A DNA stretch of 64,000 bases from JADKAV01 sp963769435 (GTDB taxonomy: Bacteria; Actinomycetota; Actinomycetes; S36-B12; UBA10799): the NCBI GenBank assembly GCA_963769435.1, contig CAVYLN010000002.1, positions 1,674,001 to 1,738,000 of the forward strand, given 5' to 3'. A program made the position numbers and the translations under genes. The notes beneath the pieces were generated by a model that was given only the letters and a program-made list of their open reading frames with translations, was not told where the DNA came from and searched no databases. Below are positions 44,862 to 54,249 of this stretch, piece after piece (the first letter of the stretch is position 1; the number at the start of each line of letters is the position of its first letter).

Positions 44862-46334
44862 ATGGACATCGAGATCGTCGGACGCATGCTCAGCACCTTG
44901 CCCGAGGATGACGACCACCCCTACCGCACCGGACCCTGGCGACCACAGAACACCGAGTGGCGCGCGGACGACCTCGAGGTCGAAGGCGAACTTCCGGCCG
45001 ACCTCGACGGGGTGTACTTGCGAAACACCGAGAACCCGGTTCATCCGGCCATCGGCCGTTACCACCCCTTCGACGGCGACGGCATGATCCACCTCATCGG
45101 CTTCCGGGGCGGCCGTGCCTTCTACCGCAACAAGTTCGTGCGCACGGACGCCCTTCTGGCTGAGCAGCAGGAGGGGGGGCCGTTGTGGGCGGGGCTTGCG
45201 GAGCGCCCGGAGAAGGCGAAGCGACCGGGTTGGGGTGCCCGGCACATGCTCAAGGATGCCTCCAGCACCGACGTCGTAGTGCACAACGGATTCGCCATGA
45301 GCACCCACTTCGAGTGCGGTGACGCGTACCGGCTGGACCCGCTCACCCTCGATCCCCGCGGGAAGGCGCCGTGGACCCCACAGCGCGGTACCTCGGCGCA
45401 TCCGAAGGTCGACGAGCACACCGGCGAGATGATGTTCTTCAACTACAGCGTCGAGGAGCCCCTTCTCAACTACGGCGTGGTCGATGCCTCTGACACGCTG
45501 GTCCACTACGTGCCGATCGAACTGCCGGGCGCCAGGATTCCGCACGACATGGCGTTCACGCAGAACTACGCGATCCTCAACGACTGCCCGCTGTTCTGGG
45601 AGCCGGCGCTCATGGCCAAGGGGGTGTACGCGCCGATGTTCCACCCGGAACTACCCACCCGCCTCGGGGTCATCCCACGCCGGGGGACCGACGCCGAGAT
45701 CCGGTGGTTCGATGCCGCACCCACCTACGTGCTGCATTGGGTCAACGCCTACGAGGACGGCGACGAGATCATCCTCGACGGCTTCTTCCAGGACGATCCG
45801 CAGCCGGCCGTGTCGCCGGAGGCCTCGTACTACGAGCGGCTTTCCCGGTTCATCTCCCTGGACGGCATGCAGACGCACCTGCACCGCTGGCGGCTCAACC
45901 TCGCGACCGGCCTGGTCAAGGAGGAGCGGCTCAGTGAGTCGATCACCGAGTTCGGGATGATCAACGGCTTGCACGGGGGGCGGCCGCACCGGTACACCTA
46001 CGCAGCGACCGCGGTGCCTGGCAAGTTCCTGTTCAACGGCCTGGTCAAGCACGACGTGGTGACCGGCGGGGAGGAACACTTCGCGCTGCCGGAAGGGGTC
46101 TTCTGCAGCGAGACGGCCATGGCCCCGCGCGTCGGAAGCACCGGGGAGGACGACGGATACCTGATCACGTTCACCATCGACATGGTCGAGGACCGCTCGC
46201 AGGCGCTCATCTTCGACGCGGCGAGGGTCGCGGACGGTCCGATCGCCCGCGTCACCCTGCCCGAGCGGATCAGCAGCGGAACCCACTCCACGTGGGCGCC
46301 GGGATCCGCGCTGCCAGGATGGGACGCCGCGTAA
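44862..46334 (+). CDS. Carotenoid cleavage oxygenase family protein
   Basis: A 490-residue seven-bladed propeller enzyme of the RPE65/lignostilbene dioxygenase family, cleaving C=C bonds of carotenoids or stilbenes with iron(II). The four iron-binding histidines can be placed: His180 (TSAHPKVDEHTGE), His228 (IPHDMAFT), His292 (VLHWVNAYEDGDE) and His475 (THSTWAPG). YLRNTENPVHPAIGRYHPFD is the usual N-terminal blade. No carotenoid biosynthesis gene is adjacent, so a lignin-derived stilbene or a diet carotenoid is equally possible. Confidence 0.9.
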   Translation: MDIEIVGRMLSTLPEDDDHPYRTGPWRPQNTEWRADDLEVEGELPADLDGVYLRNTENPVHPAIGRYHPFDGDGMIHLIGFRGGRAFYRNKFVRTDALLAEQQEGGPLWAGLAERPEKAKRPGWGARHMLKDASSTDVVVHNGFAMSTHFECGDAYRLDPLTLDPRGKAPWTPQRGTSAHPKVDEHTGEMMFFNYSVEEPLLNYGVVDASDTLVHYVPIELPGARIPHDMAFTQNYAILNDCPLFWEPALMAKGVYAPMFHPELPTRLGVIPRRGTDAEIRWFDAAPTYVLHWVNAYEDGDEIILDGFFQDDPQPAVSPEASYYERLSRFISLDGMQTHLHRWRLNLATGLVKEERLSESITEFGMINGLHGGRPHRYTYAATAVPGKFLFNGLVKHDVVTGGEEHFALPEGVFCSETAMAPRVGSTGEDDGYLITFTIDMVEDRSQALIFDAARVADGPIARVTLPERISSGTHSTWAPGSALPGWDAA

Positions 46335-46437
46335 CTCCGTCGCAGGGCGCTTGTTGGGCGGGCGGTCAGGTTCGGCCGCGCCGCGGACGGGAACGGCTTA
46401 GAACCCCGAACGGCTTCCTGCCGGTGGTCGCCGGGAG

Positions 46438-46443
46438 CACAAT
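46438..46443 (+). promoter_or_regulatory. -10-like element of the secernin-like operon
   Basis: CACAAT, six bases, ATG 46450. It is the only promoter-like site before the three-gene operon. Confidence 0.4.
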
Positions 46444-46449
46444 GGGCCT

Positions 46450-47706
46450 ATGTGCGACACCTTCGTGAGCCTGCCCGACACCACTCGTGACGGGTCGGTC
46501 ATCCTCGGCAAGAACAGCGACCGCGAGCCCAACGAGGCGCATGAGCTACGCCTGGTCCCCGCAGCCGACTCCCCCGACGACCGAGTGCGTGCCACCTACA
46601 TCGAGATCGCGCAGGTCCCGCACACCCATGCCGTGCTGTTGGCGAAGCCGTACTGGATCTGGGGTGCGGAGATGGGCGTCAACGAACACGGCGTCGCGAT
46701 CGGCAACGAGGCCGTGTTCACGAAGGCCAAGCGGGAGACCGAGCCCGGCCTGCTGGGAATGGATCTGCTTCGCCTCGCCCTGGAGCGGGCGAGCACGGCC
46801 GAAGAGGCGGTGGAGGTCATCACGACGCTGCTGGTCGAGCACGGACAGCACGGTCAGGCCGGTCACACGCACAAACTGCTCTACGACAACTCGTTCATCG
46901 TCGCCGATCGGACGCAGGCCTGGATCCTGGAGACGGTGGGCCGCGACTGGGCCGCTCAGCGGGTGCGGGCCACCGCGTCGATCTCCAACGGGCTGACTCT
47001 GGGAACGGCCGAGAGGAGCTCGCCGGGTCTCGCGCAGATCAAGGTCACCGACCGGTCGGACTTCGTCTACACCCGCTTCTCCGACTCCGCCGCCCGGCAG
47101 TGCCGGACATCCGACGCTCTGGTCGCCGACCGCGGAAACCTCGACGTGACCGCGGCCATGCGCCTACTGCGCGACCACGGAGAGGACGCCGGCCCCGACT
47201 GGACGCCGGCCAGAGGTGTCACCGGTCAGACGGTCTGCGCCCACGCCGGCTTCGGTCCGATCCGGGTGGCGCAGTCGACGGGTTCAATGGTCTCCCACGT
47301 GACCGCCGATGACATCACGGTGTGGCTGACCGGAACCTCCGCGCCGTGCACCTCGGTGTTCAAACCCGTGTGGTTCGAGGGCGGCCTACCGGAGCAGCCG
47401 AGACCTGGCAAGCGCTTCGATCAGCAAAGCATGTGGTGGCGCCACGAACTGCTCCACCGGGCCAGTCTGCGCAACTACCCGGGGCGGATGGCGTCCTACG
47501 GCAAGTTGCGCGATGACCTCGAGGCCGAGTTCCTGGCCGGTGCCGAGACTCGCGATCGCGCCGCGTTCACCCGGCAGTGTTTCGAAGCGGCCGATGCGGC
47601 GGAACGCGAATGGCTCGATGCCGCCCGGGACGTGCCCGCGGCAGCCACCCCGAGGCTGTATCGAAGGGCTTGGCAGAAGTGGGACAGGCTTGCGGGGATG
47701 GCATGA
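46450..47706 (+). CDS. Secernin-like C69-family N-terminal nucleophile hydrolase
   Basis: A 418-residue protein of the peptidase C69/secernin group. It begins MCDTFVSLPDTTRDGSVI, so Cys2 becomes the N-terminal nucleophile after Met removal. LGKNSDREPNEAHEL follows directly, then WGAEMGVNEHGVAIGNEAVF and ADRTQAWILETVGRDWAAQRV; all are family landmarks. Known C69 members are dipeptidases; secernins have no agreed reaction. The stop overlaps the next start (ATGA), binding it to the aminotransferase gene. It is the first gene of a three-gene unit. Confidence 0.85.
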   Translation: MCDTFVSLPDTTRDGSVILGKNSDREPNEAHELRLVPAADSPDDRVRATYIEIAQVPHTHAVLLAKPYWIWGAEMGVNEHGVAIGNEAVFTKAKRETEPGLLGMDLLRLALERASTAEEAVEVITTLLVEHGQHGQAGHTHKLLYDNSFIVADRTQAWILETVGRDWAAQRVRATASISNGLTLGTAERSSPGLAQIKVTDRSDFVYTRFSDSAARQCRTSDALVADRGNLDVTAAMRLLRDHGEDAGPDWTPARGVTGQTVCAHAGFGPIRVAQSTGSMVSHVTADDITVWLTGTSAPCTSVFKPVWFEGGLPEQPRPGKRFDQQSMWWRHELLHRASLRNYPGRMASYGKLRDDLEAEFLAGAETRDRAAFTRQCFEAADAAEREWLDAARDVPAAATPRLYRRAWQKWDRLAGMA

Positions 47707-48923
47707 CCTCACCGGAGAAGCAGCACACCCTGGATCTCGCGGAGCGGTACGTGTGTGGCGACCGCGTGCGCTTCCTGACCGGCGCGGGCATCGATTTCGT
47801 GATGGGTCGGCGCGAGGGGTACCACATCTGGGACGTGGACGGCCGGGAACTCATCGACATCCATCTCAACGGCGGGGTGTTCAACCTCGGGCACCGGAAT
47901 CCCCGGGTGATCGCCGCGATCCGCGATGCGCTCGAGACCCTTGACATCGGCAACCACCATTTCCCGAGCACCGAGCGAGCGGCTCTGGCCGAGGAGTTGG
48001 TCGCAGTCACGCCCGGGTCCCACTACGCCGTCTTCGCCAGCGGCGGCGGGGAGGCGATCGACCTCGCCTTGAAGTCCGCCCGCCGCACCACCGGGCGTCG
48101 GCGGGTCGTCTCGGTGGTCGACGCGTATCACGGACACACCGGCTTGGCACTGGCCGCCGGCGACGAGCAGGCCGCCACCTCCTTCCTCGCTACGCAGGCC
48201 GATTTCGTCCGGGTTCCGTTCAACGACGTGGACGCGCTCGCAGCAGCGCTTTCGGAACCGACGGCTGCGGTCATCCTGGAGACGGTTCCGGCCACCGCCG
48301 GTTTCCCCCGTCCCGACGCCGAGTACCTGCCCGCGGTGAGGCGACTGTGCGACGACGCCGACGCGCTGTACATCGCCGACGAGGTGCAGACCGGGCTCGG
48401 CCGCAGCGGTCGGATGTGGGCGGTCGAACACTTCGGAGTGGTCCCGGACATCCTCGTCACCGGCAAGGGCCTGTCCGGGGGGATCTATCCGATCGCCGCC
48501 ACGCTGCTCAGCGAGCGGGCAGGTGCGTGGATCGAGAACGACGGTTGGTCCCACGTGTCCACATTCGGCGGCGCGGAACTCGGCTGCCGGGTCGCCTCGA
48601 CCGTGCTGGACATGACCGCGGTCGCGATGCCCGACCTTCCCATACAGAGGTGGACCGAAGGTTTCGCCCACCTGCAGGCGAAGTACCCGCAGTGGGTTGT
48701 CGAGATCCGGCAAACGGGTCTGATCATGGGGGTGAGGTTCGCGCACGAAGTCGGCGGCATGCTGATGACGAAACTGCTGTTCGACCAGGGGGTGTGGGCG
48801 ATGTTCGCCGGATTCGAGCGCAGCGTGCTGCAGGTGAAACCGGGTCTGCTGATGGGACCGGACGACATCGAGGCGGTTCTCGCCGCGTTCGACCGGGCAT
48901 GCGCGGTAGCGGTGGCGATGTGA
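47703..48923 (+). CDS. Class III PLP aminotransferase
   Basis: A 406-residue fold-I aminotransferase of the ornithine/GABA/diamino acid group. Landmarks are GREGYHIWDVDGRELIDIHL-like YHIWDVDGRELID, FASGGGEAIDLALKSAR, VDAYHGHTG, YIADEVQTGLGRSGRMWAVE and the PLP lysine in VTGKGLSGGIYPIAA. The substrate is unassigned; the hydrolase upstream could supply a free amine or amino acid. It overlaps its neighbours on both sides (ATGA and GTGA-type overlaps). Confidence 0.87.
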   Translation: MTSPEKQHTLDLAERYVCGDRVRFLTGAGIDFVMGRREGYHIWDVDGRELIDIHLNGGVFNLGHRNPRVIAAIRDALETLDIGNHHFPSTERAALAEELVAVTPGSHYAVFASGGGEAIDLALKSARRTTGRRRVVSVVDAYHGHTGLALAAGDEQAATSFLATQADFVRVPFNDVDALAAALSEPTAAVILETVPATAGFPRPDAEYLPAVRRLCDDADALYIADEVQTGLGRSGRMWAVEHFGVVPDILVTGKGLSGGIYPIAATLLSERAGAWIENDGWSHVSTFGGAELGCRVASTVLDMTAVAMPDLPIQRWTEGFAHLQAKYPQWVVEIRQTGLIMGVRFAHEVGGMLMTKLLFDQGVWAMFAGFERSVLQVKPGLLMGPDDIEAVLAAFDRACAVAVAM

Positions 48924-49816
48924 AGGACGTTCTGCAGCGGCTCGAGGAGGATCTCGATCCGGCCCACCCGGACGGTGTCACCGTCCTCGCGTACGGCGAG
49001 ATCTCGGCGGCGCTGCTGGTGCCCGGCGTCGAGGGGCGAGTGTGCAAGAGGATGTCGGGATTCGCCGATCACTCGATGGCCCAGGCCTACGCCACGCTGG
49101 TCTGCGACTACATCGACACCGTGCGCGGGACAGGTATCCGGGTGGTGGACACCGACATCGTCCCGGTGGTCCGCGGCGGCAGAGCCCCGGTGGTCTACCT
49201 GGTGCAGCCGCTTCTCGACCGACTGGGCAACCAGGAGTTGAAGGCGGCCGGGGACCCGGAGCTGGCGGCGCTCATCCACACGGTGATGGACCGGGTGTGG
49301 GCCCTGCACCTGCGTGCCGAACAGCCCGAGACGGCCATCGATGCGCAACTGTCGAACTGGTCGTTCACGGATCCGGACGATCCGGTCCTCATCGACGTGG
49401 GCACCCCGTTCGTGCGTTCCGCCGCGGGGTACCTGTTCGATCAGGAGATCCTGCTGTCGGCGATCCCCCCCGGTGTTCGGGCCTACTACCGCCGCAAGGG
49501 CAGCGTCACCGAGTACATGGACGACTACTTCGACCCGCGACTGGTGGCCGTGGACCTGCTGGGCAACTTCATCAAGGAGGGCGCTTCGGCCCGGTTGCCG
49601 GAGGGGATCGTGGCCGCGAACGAGTGGCTCCAGGCGCACGACCTGGCACCGATCAACCGGCCGGAGGTCGACGCCTACTACAAGCAGGATGCGGCGACGC
49701 TGGAACTGTTCCTGCGGGTGCGCCGCCTCGACCGGGCGGCCAAGCGGCTGCTGCGCCGTGAGTACGACTTCATCCTTCCCGGGAAAGGTCTCGCGCTAGG
49801 GCTCGGGCCCAGATGA
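48920..49816 (+). CDS. Protein-kinase-like-fold protein of unknown function
   Basis: A 298-residue protein, probably of a family listed only as a DUF (I think DUF6206, not certain). Motifs suggest a kinase-like fold: Lys43 in RVCKRMSG as the ATP lysine, Asp141 and Asn146 in AIDAQLSNWSF as catalytic loop DxxxxN, and Asp159 in LIDVGTPFVR in the DFG position. A helical C-terminus (about 180-298) would form the substrate lobe. GTG 48920 overlaps the aminotransferase stop. A small-molecule phosphotransferase serving the same pathway is my inference. Confidence 0.65.
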   Translation: MKDVLQRLEEDLDPAHPDGVTVLAYGEISAALLVPGVEGRVCKRMSGFADHSMAQAYATLVCDYIDTVRGTGIRVVDTDIVPVVRGGRAPVVYLVQPLLDRLGNQELKAAGDPELAALIHTVMDRVWALHLRAEQPETAIDAQLSNWSFTDPDDPVLIDVGTPFVRSAAGYLFDQEILLSAIPPGVRAYYRRKGSVTEYMDDYFDPRLVAVDLLGNFIKEGASARLPEGIVAANEWLQAHDLAPINRPEVDAYYKQDAATLELFLRVRRLDRAAKRLLRREYDFILPGKGLALGLGPR

Positions 49817-49920
49817 AGCGTGCAAACATCCGGGCGTTCAGTGACCGGATATCAACATGCTTGACGCGGGAGGCCCGAGGTTGGCCGTCGACCGTCTCCA
49901 CGACCCGACGACGGCACACC

Positions 49921-49926
49921 TACGCT
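49921..49926 (+). promoter_or_regulatory. -10 element of leaderless cydD
   Basis: TACGCT, six bases, GTG 49933. Confidence 0.5.
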
Positions 49927-49932
49927 TGAGCC

Positions 49933-51550
49933 GTGCGTGGATTCGACCGGCGTCTGCTCAAGTACGCGCGTTCCACCCGCACGTTCCTGATCGCCAGCGT
50001 GTTCGTGCAGGCGATCCAGGCGCTGCTGATCGTCGCGCAGGCGTTCCTGCTGGCCGGTGTCATCGTCCGGGTGTTCACCGAAGGCGCCGACCTGCCGTCG
50101 GTCATGCCCACCGTGGTGCAACTCGGCGTGGTCATCGCCGCGCGGGCGCTGACCGCGTTCGTGGCTGAGTGGCTGGCCCACCGCACCGCGGCCACCGCGA
50201 TGAGCGAACTGCGGATGGCGGCCTGGAAGCACATGATGAGCCTCGGTCCGGCCTGGCTGGCCGGGCGTCGCACGGGGGAACTCGCGCAGTTGCTGGTGCG
50301 CGGCATCGGGGGCCTCGAGCCGTACTACGCGCGGTACCTCCCGCAACTGGTCCTGGCGGTGGTGGTGCCCCTGATCGTGGGAACCGCGATCCTCACCGAG
50401 GACGTGCTGGCCGCGGTGATCGTGGCGCTCACGGTACCGCTGATCCCGGTCTTCATGATCCTGGTCGGCTGGGTCAGCCAGGCCCGCGTGGATCGTCAGT
50501 GGCGCTGGCTTTCCGTGCTGGGCAACCACTTCCTCGACGTCGTCGAGGGTCTGCCGACACTCAAGGCGTTCAATCGCGCGCAGCACCAGGTCGGGCAGAT
50601 CCGGGAGGTGGGCGAGGAACACCGGCGCTCCACGATGGGAGTCCTGCGGATCACGTTCCTGTCGGCACTGGTCCTCGAACTGCTGTCGACGTTGTCCGTT
50701 GCGCTGATCGCGGTGTCCATCGGGGTCAGGCTCGTGGAGGGCAACATGACCCTGATGGCGGGTCTGACCGTGCTGATCCTCGCGCCGGAGGTGTACCTGC
50801 CGCTGCGGATGGTCGGTCAGCACTTCCATGCCGCGGCCGAGGGGGCTGAGGCCGCGGACCGGGTCTTCAGCATCATGAGCGAAGAACCGCCGGCGACCGG
50901 GACCGAGGATCTGGTGACACCAGAGGCCGACCTGCGCCTCGACGACGTCAGCCTCGGGTACTCCGACGAACCGGTGGTGAGTGGACTGACCGCGGAGATC
51001 CCCGCCGGACGGATCACGGTGATCAACGGTCCCTCCGGAGTGGGCAAGACGACCGTGCTCAACGCCCTTCTGGGCTTCCTGAGACCGAGTCGCGGCCGGA
51101 TCCTGATCGGTGGCCAGGATCTCGCCGACGTGGACGTCCGGCAGTGGTGGGCGCACATCGCCTGGGTTCCGCAGAGCCCGCAACTGTTGCCGACGACCCT
51201 CCGGGAGAACCTCACGATGGGTCAGGACATCGACGTCCGTCCGGTGCTGGAACAGACCCGTCTGGCCGCATGGGTGGACGCTCTGCCCGAGGGCCTCGAC
51301 ACCGTCATCGGCGAAGGGGGACGCCCGGTGTCGGTCGGGCAGGCCCGCCGCATCGCCCTTTCCCGCGCGCTTGCTGCGGCGTGCCCGGGTGCTGATGCTG
51401 GACGAACCCACCGCCGGGGTCGATCCGGAGTCCGAGCGGGCGATCATCGACGTTCTGGCAGGCGTCGAGGCGACGGTCGTCGTCGTCGGTCACCGCAGTG
51501 CCATCAACCAGCTCGCCGACCATACGATCCAGATCGGGGTGGTCGTATGA
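49933..51550 (+). CDS. cydD: ABC exporter subunit CydD, frameshifted
   Basis: Half-transporter that with CydC exports cysteine/glutathione-type thiols and is needed for bd oxidase assembly. Six membrane segments span about 1-290. The ATPase has Walker A NGPSGVGKTT, a signature region reading VSVGQARRIALSRAL, then Walker B VLMLDEPTAGVD and H-loop VVGHRS. The latter two are in another frame after an extra T at 51371-51372 (GCGCTTGCTGCGG for an expected GCGCTGCTGCGG). Without it the protein has 538 residues and ends in an ATGA overlap with cydC. Read literally, the frame fuses into cydC but loses Walker B. Confidence 0.9.
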
Positions 51551-53172
51551 TCCTGCGCGACCCCGCCGTCAAGCGCCTGCGGGAGATCTACCGCCCGGCG
51601 ACCGGCCGGCTGTGGTGGGCCGCCGTGCTGGGTGCGCTGGCGCTGGGTTCGTCGGTAGGACTGATGGCCACCAGCGCGTGGCTGATCTCGCGGGCCTGGG
51701 AGCAGCCGCCGATCCTGTTCCTGCAGGTCGCGGTGGTCAGTGTGCGGGCCTTCGGCATCGGCCGCGGGGTGTTCCGTTACGCCGAACGCCTCGTGAGCCA
51801 CCAGGCGGCCTTCCGTTCGCTGGTGGACCTACGGGTGGCGCTGTACGAACGGCTCATCCCGCTGGCACCCGCCGGTCTGCCGGCGTTCAAACGCGGCGAC
51901 CTGCTGCGGCGGATGGTCGACGACGTCGAGACCATGTCGGACCTCAGCCTGCGGGTCATGCTGCCGGTGTTCTCGGCGATCCTGGTGGGTACCGGGTCCG
52001 TGATCCTGACCGCCTGGCTGCTGCCGGTCAGCGGTGTGATCCTGGCCGTCTGTCTTCTGCTCGGTGGGATCGCCGTGCCGGCCTTGATCATCTGGTCGTC
52101 GGGCCGGGGACAGGCGGCACAAGCCCCTCTGCAGGCCGAACTGTCGTCCGAGGTGCTGACCGCCCTGCACGCCGGCCCTGAGTTGATGGTCCTGGGCGCC
52201 GACGACCAGTACGGGCGGCGGATCGAAGATGTGGACGCCCGACTGACGCGGGCGATGCGGCGGACCGCGGCCGGATCCGCACTGTCCGCGGCCCTGAGCA
52301 TCCTGGTGCAGGGAGCCGCCGTGATCGGCATGATCCTGGTGGCGGTTCCCGCGGTCAGGTCGGGTGATCTGTGGGGAGTCAACCTGGCGGTCGTGGTACT
52401 GCTGCCGCTGGCGGCGTACGAGTCCGTGGCGGTCCTGGCGCCGGCGGCGCTGGCCGCGATCCGGGTGCGTACAGCTGCCGGGCGACTGGTGGAGATCCTG
52501 GATGCGCAGGCACCGGTGGAGCAGCCGGAGGAGGCAGCCACCCCGCGCGGATCGCAAGTGGCGGCCCATGGGTTGTCGGCCTCCTACCCCACTGGCCCGG
52601 TCGCCGTGGCCGGCGTGGATCTCGAGGTGCCCGAGGGCCGGCGCGTCGGCCTGGTCGGGCAGTCGGGCTCCGGGAAGTCGACGGTGCTCAACGTGCTCGC
52701 CGGCTTCCTCGGCTACTCAGGCGACGTGCGACTCGGCGGTGCCCGGCTCTCGGACATCCCCGGTGAGGCGATCCGGGACCGGGTGCTGTGGACCCCACAG
52801 ACCCCGCACGTGTTCGACGCCGATGTGGCGGCGAACCTGCGCATGGCCAAGCCCGATGCCACCGACGAGGAGCTGCTGGAGGCGCTGGCAGCCGTAGGGA
52901 TGTCGATGGACCTCCACCGGGCCGTGGGTCAACACGGGGCGACGTTGTCCGGCGGCGAGCGGCAACGACTCGGTCTGGCCCGGGCGGTGCTGGCCGATCA
53001 TCCCGTGCTCCTGCTTGACGAACCCACCGAGCACCTGGACCCGCCGACGGCCGCCGCAGTGCTGCGGACCATCGAGCAGGTCAGCCGCGGCAGATCGCTG
53101 GTGGTGGTCACCCATCAGCCGATCGAGTGGCTCGACGAGCACGTCGAGGTTGCCACACCGGGGACCCGATGA
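51547..53172 (+). CDS. cydC: ABC exporter subunit CydC
   Basis: The 541-residue partner of CydD. Membrane domain about 20-300 (GSSVGLMATSAWLISRAWEQ, FRYAERLVSH); ATPase with Walker A GQSGSGKST, WTPQTPHVFDADV, signature LSGGERQRLGLARA, Walker B VLLLDEPTEHLD and H-loop VVTHQP. It starts within the cydD stop and ends overlapping the ung start. Confidence 0.93.
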   Translation: MILRDPAVKRLREIYRPATGRLWWAAVLGALALGSSVGLMATSAWLISRAWEQPPILFLQVAVVSVRAFGIGRGVFRYAERLVSHQAAFRSLVDLRVALYERLIPLAPAGLPAFKRGDLLRRMVDDVETMSDLSLRVMLPVFSAILVGTGSVILTAWLLPVSGVILAVCLLLGGIAVPALIIWSSGRGQAAQAPLQAELSSEVLTALHAGPELMVLGADDQYGRRIEDVDARLTRAMRRTAAGSALSAALSILVQGAAVIGMILVAVPAVRSGDLWGVNLAVVVLLPLAAYESVAVLAPAALAAIRVRTAAGRLVEILDAQAPVEQPEEAATPRGSQVAAHGLSASYPTGPVAVAGVDLEVPEGRRVGLVGQSGSGKSTVLNVLAGFLGYSGDVRLGGARLSDIPGEAIRDRVLWTPQTPHVFDADVAANLRMAKPDATDEELLEALAAVGMSMDLHRAVGQHGATLSGGERQRLGLARAVLADHPVLLLDEPTEHLDPPTAAAVLRTIEQVSRGRSLVVVTHQPIEWLDEHVEVATPGTR

Positions 53173-53834
53173 AGCCGCTGGCAGAGATCATCGACCCGGG
53201 TTGGGCCAGGGCCCTGGCTCCGGTGGAACCACAGATCCGATCCATGGGAACCTTCCTGCGCGAATCCGGCCCGTACCTACCCCCGGGCGCCGACGTGCTG
53301 CGGGCTTTCACCTACCCCTTCGACGCCGCGCAGGTGCTGATCGTCGGGCAGGACCCCTATCCGACCCCCGGACACGCGATCGGGCTGTGTTTCGCCGTGG
53401 CCCCCGACGTCCGCCCGCTTCCGCCGAGCCTGCAGAACATCTTCAAGGAACTGGTCGACGATCTGGCCGTGGCACCTCCGTCCAGCGGCGACCTGCGGCC
53501 GTGGGCGCAGCGGGGCGTGGTCCTCATGAACCGGGTGCTCACCGTCGCCCCCGGGCGGCCGGCGTCCCACAGGGGCAAGGGATGGGAACCGATCACCGAG
53601 CACGCGATCCGCGCGCTGGCCCAGAGGGACCAGCCGTTGGTCGCGATCCTCTGGGGCAGGGACGCGCAGACGCTGCGCCCCAGTCTCGAGGAGTTCGGCG
53701 TCCCCTGCCTGACCAGCGTCCATCCGAGTCCGTTGTCGGCCCATCGCGGGTTCTTCGGGTCGCGGCCGTTCAGCCGCGCGAACGCGGCGCTGGTCGAGCA
53801 GGGAGCGCCGCCGGTCGACTGGTCCCTGCCCTAG
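53169..53834 (+). CDS. ung: Uracil-DNA glycosylase (family 1)
   Basis: Removes uracil from DNA. The 221-residue protein has the water-activating loop VLIVGQDPYPTPGHAIGL, the VLMNRVLTV strand and the leucine loop HPSPLSAHRGFFGSRPFS with the catalytic His. Length is typical of family 1. It starts in an ATGA overlap with cydC, so it is co-transcribed with the exporter. Confidence 0.95.
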   Translation: MKPLAEIIDPGWARALAPVEPQIRSMGTFLRESGPYLPPGADVLRAFTYPFDAAQVLIVGQDPYPTPGHAIGLCFAVAPDVRPLPPSLQNIFKELVDDLAVAPPSSGDLRPWAQRGVVLMNRVLTVAPGRPASHRGKGWEPITEHAIRALAQRDQPLVAILWGRDAQTLRPSLEEFGVPCLTSVHPSPLSAHRGFFGSRPFSRANAALVEQGAPPVDWSLP

Positions 53835-53846
53835 GCCTGGTGCGGA

Positions 53847-54095
53847 CTACTCCGCGTCGAAGACCTCCACCACATCGGCGACCACTGTCGCGGTCCCGTC
53901 CGCGTCGATCTCGGTGATGGTCTCCTCGACGAACCCGCTGCCGTCGACGGCCTCGACGGCCACGACATCGTCGATCACGGCTTCCCCGGTGTCGGTGTCC
54001 ACCGCGGCCACGGTGTCCTCCATCACCACGTCACCCTCGTCGGTGACCTCCACATCGATCTCTTCGACGACCTCGATGTTGTCGTTCTCGCTCAT
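53847..54095 (-). CDS. Acidic protein without basic residues
   Basis: An 82-residue protein with 14 Asp, 14 Glu and no Lys, Arg or His. It also lacks Cys, Trp, Tyr, Pro, Leu and Gln, and is rich in Val, Ala and Thr in alternating beta-like strings (VVADVVEVFDAE). No known family. AAGGG lies eight bases before the ATG, and it converges on ung 12 bases apart. The composition recalls intrinsically charged, calcium- or surface-binding proteins, but no motif confirms this. Confidence 0.7.
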   Translation of the reverse strand: MSENDNIEVVEEIDVEVTDEGDVVMEDTVAAVDTDTGEAVIDDVVAVEAVDGSGFVEETITEIDADGTATVVADVVEVFDAE

Positions 54096-54249
54096 GTGTG
54101 ATCCCTTCGGCAGTGGTGAGGTTTCCGACCGTAGCGCCGGATATCCACGTAGTCGCACGATGGAGAGATCGGCGCCAGGCCCAATCCGCAGCGGGTTCGA
54201 CTCCGAATCTCCCGCAGATGCCCACGCTGGGACTGAGAGGATCGACCAT

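Noticed and set aside
44214..45644. 476-residue open frame on the minus strand
   Set aside because: Antisense to the SCP-x thiolase and the carotenoid oxygenase, both well supported.
49852..51447. 531-residue open frame on the minus strand
   Set aside because: Antisense to cydD; composition (His, Gln, Arg, Asp runs) is not protein-like.
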